Counted from the first letter of the stretch, positions 1 to 7,478 are shown. The stretch: DNA of 12,162 bases from an uncultured Clostridia bacterium (GCA_934776915.1 CAKVNA010000012.1:1-12162); one strand, 5' to 3'. Made by a program: numbers and translations. The notes: a model not told the origin generated them from the letters alone.

Positions 1-1
1 C

Positions 2-184
2 AGCAAAATTGCATTTGACAACCCAGTTTTAGATGTTTTTCTTATGGCAAAGCAAAAATTGAAAGGTCTTAAAAATTACAAACTTGGAACTGTTGCAAAA
101 TTTCTTGATGTTAATCTTGTTGATGCTCACAGAGCCTTAAATGATGTTATAGCAACTGCCGAAGTATTTTTGAAACTCTATTGA
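2..184 (+). CDS. C-terminal end of a DnaQ/PolC-type 3'-5' exonuclease (5' part outside window)
   Basis: The open frame enters from the left edge and ends at a TGA, giving 60 visible residues. They match the last third of a DEDD-family proofreading exonuclease. An NPVLDVFLMAK segment resembles the helix after the ExoII region, and AHRALNDVIATAEVFLKL is the ExoIII motif, with its catalytic His and Asp (H-x4-D). The family removes mispaired 3' nucleotides during DNA replication. In Bacillota the gene before rimP is commonly polC, but PolC continues into a long polymerase domain after this motif. Here the protein stops three residues after the exonuclease helix. It is therefore either a stand-alone epsilon/DnaQ-like exonuclease or the separated exonuclease part of a split PolC. 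The sequence cannot tell which. The family call is firm; the symbol is not given. Confidence 0.8.
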   Translation, partial: SKIAFDNPVLDVFLMAKQKLKGLKNYKLGTVAKFLDVNLVDAHRALNDVIATAEVFLKLY

Positions 185-338
185 CCTAGTGGAAATGTAA
201 GTTTAAAGCCAAGGAATAGATTTCTGATGTTTACACACTATAAGATAATTTTTTTGGGCAAAAAACTAAAATTCGCAACAAAAAGGCGAAAAATAAAGAT
301 AATTTTTGAGAAAATGTGAAAAAATATGACACTGGGAC

Positions 339-367
339 TTGATATTTGTAAATTGTTGTGTTAAAAT
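339..367 (+). promoter_or_regulatory. Sigma-A-type promoter of the rimP-nusA-infB operon
   Basis: A -35 box TTGATA (339-344) and a -10 box TAAAAT (362-367) are separated by exactly 17 bases, each one or two bases from consensus. Transcription would start near 374, leaving a leader of about 60-70 bases that contains the hairpin at 393-417. The rest of the spacer after the exonuclease gene (185-338) is AT-rich and holds nothing I can name apart from two copies of AAGATAATTTTT (242-253 and 296-307). Confidence 0.65.
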
Positions 368-392
368 GATTATGCTTTAAAATGTTGTAGTT

Positions 393-417
393 TTAAGAGT
401 GGCTTGACCACTCTTAA
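393..417 (+). promoter_or_regulatory. Leader hairpin upstream of rimP
   Basis: TTAAGAGTGG (393-402) and CCACTCTTAA (408-417) are perfectly complementary over 10 bp and enclose the loop CTTGA. The hairpin sits between the predicted transcription start and the ribosome binding site and has no U-run after it, so it is not an ordinary terminator. It could affect translation or mRNA stability of the operon, or bind a regulator. No known riboswitch class is recognised. Confidence 0.5.
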
Positions 418-433
418 TTGCTACTTATAGAAT

Positions 434-439
434 GGAGGG
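434..439 (+). promoter_or_regulatory. Ribosome binding site that decides the rimP start
   Basis: GGAGGG lies four bases before a TTG codon at 444. The ATG at 432 overlaps this element and has no purine-rich sequence upstream (CTTATAGA). This favours TTG 444 as the true initiation codon. Confidence 0.6.
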
Positions 440-443
440 AAAG

Positions 444-908
444 TTGAAGCAAACTGTTGCATCTATTGTTGAAGAAAACTTGAAAGATGTTGTCGCGAAT
501 TGCGGGTGTGAACTGTATGAAGTTGAATATGCAAAAAAACAAAATGGCATGAATTTAACTTTGTTCATTGTGAAAAGGTCGGGCATTGTTAACATTGATG
601 ATTGCGAGGCTGTTCACAGAGCAGTTGATCCAATTTTGGACGAGATAAACCCAACGGGCGACACGCCATACATTCTCAATGTTTCATCACTTGGGCTGGA
701 TAGACCAATAAAATCGGACAAAGATTTCGAGTGGAACATTGGAAAAGATGTTGATGTTAAGTTGTTTGAAAAAATGCAAGATAAGAAGGAATTTGAAGGC
801 AAGATTTTAAGTTTTGACGGCAAAGTGGTCACTTTTGATGTGACAGGTGAAAAAATGGAAGTCCCAAAGACGATGATTGCTGGGTGCAAACTCCATTTGG
901 ACTTTTAA
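444..908 (+). CDS. rimP: Ribosome maturation factor RimP
   Basis: RimP is a cytoplasmic factor for late 30S subunit assembly. The protein is 154 residues from TTG 444, or 158 if the ATG at 432 is used, which is the usual family length. The N-terminal alpha/beta domain carries the family pattern CELYEVEY followed by LTLFIVKR and a VNIDDCEAVHRAVDPILDE helix. The VSSLGLDRPIKSDKDF stretch corresponds to the conserved VSSPGxxRPL signature, with Leu where Pro is usual. A C-terminal SH3-like domain follows (FEGKILSFDGKVVTFDV). The position directly before nusA is the standard bacterial arrangement. It is the first gene of the operon, 36 bases before nusA. TTG 444 is preferred because the only good ribosome binding site, GGAGGG, lies inside the longer reading. 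Confidence 0.93.
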   Translation: MKQTVASIVEENLKDVVANCGCELYEVEYAKKQNGMNLTLFIVKRSGIVNIDDCEAVHRAVDPILDEINPTGDTPYILNVSSLGLDRPIKSDKDFEWNIGKDVDVKLFEKMQDKKEFEGKILSFDGKVVTFDVTGEKMEVPKTMIAGCKLHLDF

Positions 909-944
909 AATGTGAAAGATTAAATTTAAGGAGAAAATATTAAA

Positions 945-2078
945 ATGGTAAATAAAGATTTTTTTGCAGCACTTGAAGATTTGGAGAAGGAAAGGGGGAT
1001 TGACAAAGAAGTTTTTGTGAGCGCACTTGAAACAGCACTTACATCTGCATACAAGAAGAACTTTGGCGAAGCTATGAGTGCCAGCGTAAAACTTAACCCA
1101 GAAAACAACTCAATAAGGGTTTATAGTTACAAAACTGTTGTTGCAGAAGTGACAGATCCAGATAAGGAGATTTCACTTGAAGATGCAAAGGCAATCAAAA
1201 AATCTTATGCGATTGATGATGTGATTTCGCAAGAAGTTACACCAAAAAACTTTGGCAGAATCGCCGCTCAAATTGCAAAACAAGTTGTTCTTCAAAAACT
1301 TCGTGAAGTGGAACAAGAAAACGCTATGAACGAACTTTCTGAAAAGCAAAACGAACTTGTAACAGGACTTATTAAGAGGATTGAAAACAATATTGTTTAT
1401 GTTGAAATACCTGGCTCTACACTTGAATGTGTTATGCAAGAAAAAGACCAAATTCCGGGCGAAAACTATGCAATAGGTGAAAGAATTAAGGTCTATGTCA
1501 AAAACTTGAGAGATTTTAAGGAATATTCAAAGTCTTTTGTGCAAGTTTCAAGAAGTCACCCAGGATTTGTAAAGAAATTGTTTGAACTTGAAGTGCCAGA
1601 GATTAAGTCTGGGGATATTGAAATTAAAAACATCGCAAGAGATGCTGGATATAGGTCAAAAGTTGCTATCGTTTGCCACAATCCAAACCTTGACGCTCTT
1701 GGTGCTTGCGTTGGCAACAAGGGAATGAGAATTAACAACATCATAAGCGAACTTAACGGTGAAAAAATTGATATTGTTGAATATTCTGACAACCCACTTG
1801 AATATATCGCTCGTGCGCTAAGCCCAGCAAAAGTTTTGACAGTTTATGCTCTTGAAGGACAAAACTATGCAAGAGCCGTTGTGCCAGATGACAAACTTTC
1901 GCTTGCCATTGGGCGTGGCGGTCAAAATGTTAGACTTGCGGTCAAACTTACAGGTTGGAAGATTGATGTTAAGAGTGAATCAGTTGCAAAACAACTTGAC
2001 GGGGAATTGCTTTTTAACCTAGAAAACGGGGTTGAAGCAGAAAATACTGTGGACGAAGAAACAGCAGACGAAGAATAA
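945..2078 (+). CDS. nusA: Transcription termination/antitermination factor NusA
   Basis: NusA binds RNA polymerase and nascent RNA and modulates pausing, termination and antitermination. The 377 residues show the standard order: an N-terminal polymerase-binding domain (about 1-125), an S1 RNA-binding domain (about 136-200) and two KH domains. The KH GxxG loops are GNKG at 257-260 and GRGG at 323-326. The VVPDDKLSLAIGRGGQNVRLA block is typical of NusA KH2. As in other Bacillota it lacks the C-terminal acidic repeats of proteobacterial NusA, and ends instead in a short acidic tail (about 360-377). AAGGAG at 928-933 precedes the ATG by 11 bases, slightly long. The gene lies between rimP and rnpM in the conserved operon. 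Confidence 0.97.
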   Translation: MVNKDFFAALEDLEKERGIDKEVFVSALETALTSAYKKNFGEAMSASVKLNPENNSIRVYSYKTVVAEVTDPDKEISLEDAKAIKKSYAIDDVISQEVTPKNFGRIAAQIAKQVVLQKLREVEQENAMNELSEKQNELVTGLIKRIENNIVYVEIPGSTLECVMQEKDQIPGENYAIGERIKVYVKNLRDFKEYSKSFVQVSRSHPGFVKKLFELEVPEIKSGDIEIKNIARDAGYRSKVAIVCHNPNLDALGACVGNKGMRINNIISELNGEKIDIVEYSDNPLEYIARALSPAKVLTVYALEGQNYARAVVPDDKLSLAIGRGGQNVRLAVKLTGWKIDVKSESVAKQLDGELLFNLENGVEAENTVDEETADEE

Positions 2079-2095
2079 TTTGTGTGAGGTAGAAA

Positions 2096-2365
2096 ATGCC
2101 AAAAAAACAGCCACTTAGAATGTGTGTGGCATGTAGGGAAATGAAAGAAAAAGACGACCTTTTGCGAATTGTAAAAAATGGTGAGGGCGAAATATTTGTG
2201 GACAAAACATTCAAAGCAAATGGTCGTGGTGCATATATTTGTAAGTGCAAAGATTGCCTTGCAAAAGCACAAAAGTCCAAAGCCTTGCAAAGAGCATTTA
2301 AGCAAAATGTTGGACAAGAGATTTATGATGAGATAGGGAGATTTATTTTAGCGAATGAGCAATGA
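2096..2365 (+). CDS. rnpM: YlxR-family RNA-binding protein RnpM (RNase P modulator)
   Basis: This 89-residue protein is a member of the YlxR (DUF448) family found between nusA and infB; the Bacillus subtilis member has been reported to bind RNase P RNA and is now called RnpM. The family signatures are visible: LRMCVACREMKEKDDLLRIV near the N-terminus and NGRGAYIC at 42-49. Cys10-x2-Cys13 and Cys49-x-Cys51-x2-Cys54 could form a metal site, as inferred from their spacing; this is not demonstrated. The start is 17 bases after the nusA stop with a GTGAGG ribosome binding site. The last 11 bases overlap the start of infB, suggesting translational coupling. The L7Ae-like ylxQ gene normally found next is missing. 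Confidence 0.92.
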   Translation: MPKKQPLRMCVACREMKEKDDLLRIVKNGEGEIFVDKTFKANGRGAYICKCKDCLAKAQKSKALQRAFKQNVGQEIYDEIGRFILANEQ

Positions 2366-5048
2366 AGAAAAACAACAAAATGTAAACAACATAAAGTCGC
2401 TTAACAAGTTAAGCTCAGAAGGTTCAGTACCTTCACTTTTTCGTGAAGTGAAAAGGGCAAAGCAACAAGCCATAACCATGCTTAATGCTTTAAGAGATAG
2501 GGCAAATATCGTTCGCCGAGAGGAAGAAGACAAGGCAAGGGCAGAAGCACTTCGTGTGCAAGCACAAAAAAGACTTTCGTCTGTTAAACAAAAAGAAAAT
2601 GAGCAATCTTTTGCCGAACTTTTTGAAAAGTCAACTGGAAATGTGGTTGAAGAAAAAGAAACTGCAAAACCAGTTCAAGAAAAGAAAGTTGTGGCAGAAG
2701 AAAAACCTGCTCCAAAAGTTGAGGTTAAGGCTGAAACACCTGCTCCAAAGCAACCATCTATTCCATCAAAACCTGCTATGCAAAACAGACCTTCTGCAAG
2801 TCAAGAAAGATTTGCAAACAAACCAAAAATGCAAAATCAAGCACCAAGGCAAAATGGAACTGGACTTAGACCATTCAACAATTATGCTATGCGCAACGAC
2901 AAGCCAAGGCAATTTGGACAAAACAACAGACCATTTGGTCAAAATGCAGGGCAAAGACAGTTTGACAGACCTTTTGGGCAAAATCAAAATGGTCGCTTTG
3001 CAAAACCTCAAATGGGTGTAAATGGGCAAGTTAGGGCTCAAAACAAGGCTTTAGCAAGCATTATCCCAAGGAAAAATGCTCAACTTGAATCGGCAACAAC
3101 AGCGTTTGCAACCAAGGAAAGAGCGTTTGGAAACAAAAAGAAATCAAATGAAAGAGTGGATAACGAAAAGAGAATTAACAAGAAATCTCTCCTTCGCCGT
3201 GGACTTATTGAAGAGGCAAACATTGAAGAGAGAATGGTTACACGAAAACTTAAACTCAAAAAGCAAAAAGTTGATGTCGCACCAGTTGTTGCTGCTCCAA
3301 TTACAAACGCAGTTATCACTACAAACAACCTAACTGTCAAAATGCTTTCTGAAAAAATCGGCAAGCCAGTTACGGAAATTATAAAACAACTTATGATTCT
3401 TGGAATTATGACAACAATCAACAGCCCAATCGACTTTGCAACAGCCGAACTTGTGGCAAGTGAACTTGGCGTAACCCTTGAACTTAAGCTTGAAAAAACT
3501 TATGAAGAAAAACTGAAAGAAAATGCCATTGATGACGGCACAAACACAGAAAAGCGTGCTCCTATTGTCACCATTGTTGGTCATGTTGACCATGGTAAAA
3601 CCTCACTTTTGGACTATATCAGAAAGACTCATGTCACAACAAGCGAAGCGGGTGGCATTACACAATCTATCGGTGCTTATTCAATAAGTTGGAATGGCGA
3701 GGACATAACATTCATAGACACCCCAGGACACGAGGCGTTTATGAATATGCGTAAGCGTGGCACAGAAATAACAGACGTTGCAGTGCTTATTGTTGCTGGT
3801 GATGACGGTGTTAAACCTCAGACCATTGAAGCAATTAAGCACATTAAGGAAGCCAAAGCGCCAATGATTGTTGCAATTACAAAAATTGACAAACAAAATG
3901 TTGACATTGACAGAATTAAGCAACAACTTGCCGAACAAGAAGTCCTTCCAGAAGATTGGGGTGGAGATGCTATCATTGTCCCAGTGTCATCTGTAACAGG
4001 ACAAGGCATTGACAAACTTCTTGAAACAATTTTGCTCGTTGCAGAAATGCAAGAACTAAAATGCAACAGAAATAGGAATGCAGTGGGAACTGTTATTGAA
4101 GCAACTCTTGACAAAAACAGAGGTCCTATTGCAAATATTATCGTTCAAAACGGAACACTTAAAATTGGTGACAGCATTGTGTCGGGCTTTGCACTTGGCA
4201 AGGTCAGAGCTTTGGTTGATAGCCGTGGCAAAAATGTTCAAAAGGCAGGCCCTTCAACTCCAGTTTCAGTTTTGGGCTTTGACAGCGTGCCAAAGGCGGG
4301 CGACACCATTCAAGCGGTTGACGAAAAGTTGATTAAAAATGTTATTGAAGAACGCCGAATTAAAATGGCTCAAGAAAAAATTGAACATGGTGCTGGCGTC
4401 AGCCTTGATGAGTTCTTGGCAACTCCAGTTAAGGAAGATATGAAGACCCTAAACCTTCTTATAAAAGCAGACAGCCAAGGTTCAGCCGAAGCATTAAGGC
4501 AAAGTTTGAGCGAAATTAAAAACGAAGAAGTCAAAGTGGAAATCGTTTCTTGCGGAGTTGGAAATATCAACGAAAACGACATTCAACTTGCAAAAGTTTC
4601 AAATGCAATCATCATTTCATTTGACACAAAAGTTTTGGGCAAAATTTCAACTTATGCAAAACAAAACAAGGTTGAAATTAGAGAATACGACATCATTTAT
4701 AAGGCAATAGAAGACATCGAAAAACTTGCAAAATCTATGATGGCTCCAAAATTTGAAGAAAAAGTTGTTGGGCATGCGGAAGTTAGGGCATTGTTCAAAA
4801 TTAGCAGTATTGGGACTATTGCTGGAAGTTATGTAACAGATGGCAAGATTGTCAGAAATTCATCAGTCAAGATTTCTCGTGGCGGCAAGGAAATTTATAC
4901 AGGCAAAATTGCAACCTTAAAGCGTGGCAAAGATGATGCAAAAGAAGTGTCTGCTGGATATGAATGTGGTATAAAAATAGATGGATTTAATGATGTTCAA
5001 GAAGGTGATATTATTGAATCAATCGTCAAGGAACAAATATTCTCGTGA
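2355..5048 (+). CDS. infB: Translation initiation factor IF-2
   Basis: IF-2 is the GTPase that places initiator fMet-tRNA on the 30S subunit and promotes subunit joining. The 897-residue protein has a long N-terminal region, charged to about 125 and then rich in Gln, Asn, Pro and Arg (about 125-230). An IF2_N domain follows (about 326-377), then the G domain. The G-domain motifs are GHVDHGKT at 409-416 (G1), GGITQSIG at 433-440 (G2), DTPGHE at 455-460 (G3, with the catalytic His459) and TKID at 509-512 (G4, where most IF-2 have NKID). Domains II and III and the fMet-tRNA-binding C-terminal domain follow, the last ending with GYECGIKIDGFNDVQEGD. The ATG at 2355 overlaps rnpM by 11 bases; the nearest purine-rich element, AGGGAG, is 14 bases away, so translational coupling is likely. 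Confidence 0.97.
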   Translation: MSNEEKQQNVNNIKSLNKLSSEGSVPSLFREVKRAKQQAITMLNALRDRANIVRREEEDKARAEALRVQAQKRLSSVKQKENEQSFAELFEKSTGNVVEEKETAKPVQEKKVVAEEKPAPKVEVKAETPAPKQPSIPSKPAMQNRPSASQERFANKPKMQNQAPRQNGTGLRPFNNYAMRNDKPRQFGQNNRPFGQNAGQRQFDRPFGQNQNGRFAKPQMGVNGQVRAQNKALASIIPRKNAQLESATTAFATKERAFGNKKKSNERVDNEKRINKKSLLRRGLIEEANIEERMVTRKLKLKKQKVDVAPVVAAPITNAVITTNNLTVKMLSEKIGKPVTEIIKQLMILGIMTTINSPIDFATAELVASELGVTLELKLEKTYEEKLKENAIDDGTNTEKRAPIVTIVGHVDHGKTSLLDYIRKTHVTTSEAGGITQSIGAYSISWNGEDITFIDTPGHEAFMNMRKRGTEITDVAVLIVAGDDGVKPQTIEAIKHIKEAKAPMIVAITKIDKQNVDIDRIKQQLAEQEVLPEDWGGDAIIVPVSSVTGQGIDKLLETILLVAEMQELKCNRNRNAVGTVIEATLDKNRGPIANIIVQNGTLKIGDSIVSGFALGKVRALVDSRGKNVQKAGPSTPVSVLGFDSVPKAGDTIQAVDEKLIKNVIEERRIKMAQEKIEHGAGVSLDEFLATPVKEDMKTLNLLIKADSQGSAEALRQSLSEIKNEEVKVEIVSCGVGNINENDIQLAKVSNAIIISFDTKVLGKISTYAKQNKVEIREYDIIYKAIEDIEKLAKSMMAPKFEEKVVGHAEVRALFKISSIGTIAGSYVTDGKIVRNSSVKISRGGKEIYTGKIATLKRGKDDAKEVSAGYECGIKIDGFNDVQEGDIIESIVKEQIFS

Positions 5049-5056
5049 GGTGAAAA

Positions 5057-5425
5057 ATGAACAGTAGGATTGAAAGAGGGAACTCTCAACTAAAGAAAAA
5101 ACTTTCCGAAATAATATCGTTTGACCTCAGCGACCCAAGAATTCTTGAAAACATGGTCACAGTCACCAAAGTATCGCTTTCAAGTGACCTAAAATATGCC
5201 AAAGTTTTTGTAAGCGTTTATGGCTCGGGCGACCCACAAGAAGTCCTTGTTGCCCTTAAAAAAGCTGAAGGGCACATAAAAAAATTGCTTGCTGGCAAAC
5301 TGGAATTTAGAATGATGCCAACATTTGATTTTGTCCTTGATACAAGTGAAGATTACAGTGACAAGATTAACAAAATTCTTAAAAATATAACATACAGCAA
5401 CCAGCCTGACGACAGCCAGAGTTGA
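5057..5425 (+). CDS. rbfA: 30S ribosome-binding factor RbfA
   Basis: RbfA is a small KH-fold protein that binds the 30S subunit near the 5' end of 16S rRNA during late maturation and cold adaptation. The 122 residues match the family in length and pattern: an N-terminal RIERGNSQLKKKLSEII helix, DPRILENMVTVTKVSLSSDLKYAKVFVSV, and the central helix that ends in the KLEFRMMPTFDFVLDTS strand. The Ala-Xaa-Gly kink of RbfA KH domains is represented by the KKLLAGKLE segment. It starts 8 bases after the infB stop with a GTGAGGTG ribosome binding site, so it is cotranscribed with infB. A nested hairpin follows the stop codon (5427-5472). Confidence 0.95.
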   Translation: MNSRIERGNSQLKKKLSEIISFDLSDPRILENMVTVTKVSLSSDLKYAKVFVSVYGSGDPQEVLVALKKAEGHIKKLLAGKLEFRMMPTFDFVLDTSEDYSDKINKILKNITYSNQPDDSQS

Positions 5426-5426
5426 G

Positions 5427-5472
5427 TGCTTTTTGTGCCAAGATTTTCTTGGCATTAAATTTTTATAAAGCA
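5427..5472 (+). terminator. Nested stem-loop after rbfA, possible weak terminator or processing site
   Basis: TGCCAAGA (5436-5443) pairs perfectly with TCTTGGCA (5447-5454) across a TTT loop. An outer TGCTTT (5427-5432) can pair with AAAGCA (5467-5472). An AT-rich stretch with short T-runs follows, but there is no long uninterrupted U-tract. It may attenuate transcription between rbfA and nrnA or be a processing site. Confidence 0.4.
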
Positions 5473-5500
5473 TTTTAAAATTCTTATAGTAGGAGATGAA

Positions 5501-6472
5501 ATGGCAATTAACAAACAAAAATTAAACAAAGTTGCAAAGAAACTTTTGGAAGCTAAATCTGTTGCTCTCTTTTGTCATCAAAACCCAGATGAAGATGCGC
5601 TGGGCTCATGTGGAGCAATTAAACTTGCACTTGAAAAACTGGGCAAAAGTGTTGAAATTTTTTGCGAAGATAAAGTGCCAAAAAGACTTGAATTTCTTGA
5701 AGTCACATTGTGTGACGACAAAAGCAGACTTAAAAACTATGAAACTTTTTGCCTTGTTGATGGTTGCGGGGCATACAGAACAGGCTCTTTTGAAAGATAT
5801 TTTGACAATGCGAAAATACGGCTTTGCATCGACCACCACCAAATTGAAGAATACACTTTTGATTGTGCCTATCAAGACCCAACTTGTGCCAGCGCAAGCG
5901 ACATTGTGACGGAGCTTATTCCACTATTGAACATTGAACTTGATAGCAAAATGGCAACACTGTTGTATGCGGGGATAACCGCTGACACGGGCAGATTTCT
6001 TTTCCCATCGCCAACAGCAAGCGACAGCCTAGGGCATGCAAGTTTGCTTTTGACACTTGGGGCAGACATGGACAAAATTAACTTCAATTCGTTTAGAAAA
6101 AAGAGAAAAGATTATCCATTATTCCTTAAAAAGTTTTTGAAAAACACAAAATCTTATTATAATGGAAAAATATTTTTTACCACAATAAAGCAAAGCGAAT
6201 ATGAAAAACACAAAGAAATGTGGGACGAAAACGACTGCCCAAAAACGCTCGATTGGATAGACGGCTGCGAGATTACAGTCGTGGCAATCGGCAAGAAAAA
6301 GGGATATTTTCACCTGAATTTCCGTTCTGTTGGCGGTATAAATGTGGCGACCATTGCCAGAACTTTTGGCGGCGGTGGGCACAAAAATGCCTCGGGTGGT
6401 GAATTTTTTGGAAGTGCTAGAGAAATGCAAAAAGCAATATTAAACGAATGTTCAAAACATTTTAGTAAATAA
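5501..6472 (+). CDS. nrnA: NrnA-type DHH/DHHA1 phosphoesterase (nano-RNase / pAp phosphatase)
   Basis: This family degrades very short RNAs (nanoRNA) and can dephosphorylate 3'-phosphoadenosine 5'-phosphate, using manganese. The 323 residues have the family's two domains. The DHH domain carries the metal-binding motifs HQNPDEDALGS at 26-36 (canonical HxNPDGDAxGS, with Glu31 replacing Gly), Asp87 in LVDGC, Asp-His-His at 111-113, and ADTGRF with Asp162. The DHHA1 substrate-binding domain ends with GGGHKNASGG at about 291-300. All expected metal ligands are present, so it should be active. AGGAGATGAA precedes the ATG. Placement between rbfA and truB is widespread in Bacillota. Whether it prefers nanoRNA, pAp or cyclic dinucleotide products cannot be told from sequence. 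Confidence 0.93.
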   Translation: MAINKQKLNKVAKKLLEAKSVALFCHQNPDEDALGSCGAIKLALEKLGKSVEIFCEDKVPKRLEFLEVTLCDDKSRLKNYETFCLVDGCGAYRTGSFERYFDNAKIRLCIDHHQIEEYTFDCAYQDPTCASASDIVTELIPLLNIELDSKMATLLYAGITADTGRFLFPSPTASDSLGHASLLLTLGADMDKINFNSFRKKRKDYPLFLKKFLKNTKSYYNGKIFFTTIKQSEYEKHKEMWDENDCPKTLDWIDGCEITVVAIGKKKGYFHLNFRSVGGINVATIARTFGGGGHKNASGGEFFGSAREMQKAILNECSKHFSK

Positions 6473-6495
6473 AAATAATAACTTTTTTGATAAAG

Positions 6496-6527
6496 TTTTA
6501 ATTCTTAAAACATTTTAAGAATTAAAA
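6496..6527. repeat. Perfect 15-bp AT-rich inverted repeat between nrnA and truB
   Basis: TTTTAATTCTTAAAA (6496-6510) and TTTTAAGAATTAAAA (6513-6527) are exact reverse complements around CA. The stem has only one G-C pair per arm. It lies 24 bases after the nrnA stop, with TTTT at 6529-6532 just beyond it, so it may be a weak bidirectional terminator or a DNA palindrome bound by a protein. Confidence 0.6.
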
Positions 6528-6603
6528 TATTTTGTTGAAAAACAGCAAAAAATAAAGAAAATTTAATAAAAATTTGTGCAAATATAAAAAGTCGGGAGAA
6601 AAA

Positions 6604-7467
6604 ATGATTGGAGTTTTGGTGGTGGACAAACCACGAGGGATAACATCAAGCGATGTTGTGGTGAAGGTCAAAAAGTTGCTTAACGATAAAAAAGTTGGAC
6701 ACATGGGAACTCTCGACCCTTTGGCGGAAGGAGTTTTGCCATTGGGCATTGGGCGGGCAACAAGGTTGTTTGACTTGTATCTAAAAAAGAAAAAAGAATA
6801 CATTGCAACATTCGCTTTTGGAACTCAAACGGATACACTTGACCTTGAGGGTGAAGTTGTAGAAACAAGTGAAATTATCCCAACAAAAGAACAAATTATA
6901 AAGGCAATTAAACAAAACTTTTTGGGTAAAATAAAGCAGTTGCCACCAAAATATTCTTCAAAAAAAATTTCGGGCAGAAAGGCATGCGACATTATAAGGC
7001 ATGGTGGCGAAGTTGAACTTGAGCCTTGCAATGTGGAAATTTATTCATTTGACATTTTGGACGAAGTGGAACGGGGTGTGTTTAGGCTTAAAATTTTGTG
7101 CAGTGCAGGGACATACATTCGCTCACTGGCAAGGGACATTGCAAGGGCTGTTGGCTCCGTGGCCACAATGACAAAACTTGTCAGGACAAAAAGTGGTCCA
7201 TTTTTGTTGGAGAATAGTGTAAAATTTGATAAACTATCCCGTGATGAGATTTCATTGCACTTGTTGCCACTTGAAACAGTGCTTGCAGAAAATGAACGAG
7301 TTGATGTGAGTGGTGAAGAACTGACAAAGTTGCGAAATGGCATAAAATATGCAAAATTCGTGGGTAAATGTGCCTCAAAAGATGTGGCTGTGTGGAGTGA
7401 AGGCAAAGTTGTTGGGCTGGGTGAAATTCGCCCTGACGGCTGGCTTAGTGTAAAAACTTATTTTTAA
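6604..7467 (+). CDS. truB: tRNA pseudouridine(55) synthase TruB
   Basis: TruB converts U55 in the T-loop of elongator tRNAs to pseudouridine. The 287 residues show the family motifs: VVDKPRGITSSDVV at the N-terminus, then VGHMGTLDPLAEGVLP with the catalytic Asp38. YIATFAFGTQTDTLDLEG, QLPPKYSSKKISGRKACD and SAGTYIRSLARDIA follow. A C-terminal PUA-like segment completes the usual length. ATG 6604 is chosen because GGGAG lies 5 bases upstream and the protein then begins exactly at the conserved strand; an upstream in-frame ATG at 6574 would add ten residues without similarity and has no good ribosome binding site. ribF, which often follows truB, is not present. The stop codon overlaps the ribosome binding site of the next gene. 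Confidence 0.96.
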   Translation: MIGVLVVDKPRGITSSDVVVKVKKLLNDKKVGHMGTLDPLAEGVLPLGIGRATRLFDLYLKKKKEYIATFAFGTQTDTLDLEGEVVETSEIIPTKEQIIKAIKQNFLGKIKQLPPKYSSKKISGRKACDIIRHGGEVELEPCNVEIYSFDILDEVERGVFRLKILCSAGTYIRSLARDIARAVGSVATMTKLVRTKSGPFLLENSVKFDKLSRDEISLHLLPLETVLAENERVDVSGEELTKLRNGIKYAKFVGKCASKDVAVWSEGKVVGLGEIRPDGWLSVKTYF

Positions 7468-7478
7468 AGGAGTTAAAG

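Noticed and set aside
242..307. Direct repeat AAGATAATTTTT at 242-253 and 296-307 as a possible insertion footprint or iteron
   Set aside because: Two short AT-rich copies in an AT-rich spacer are expected by chance; no element between them.
2554..3021. A 155-codon plus-strand frame inside infB
   Set aside because: It lies within the low-complexity part of infB, is Lys/Leu/Gln rich without domains, and the infB frame is clearly the coding one.
6535..6568. A promoter for truB from TTGAAA (6535-6540)
   Set aside because: No -10-like hexamer lies 16-18 bases downstream; the nearest (TTAATA) is 22 bases away.
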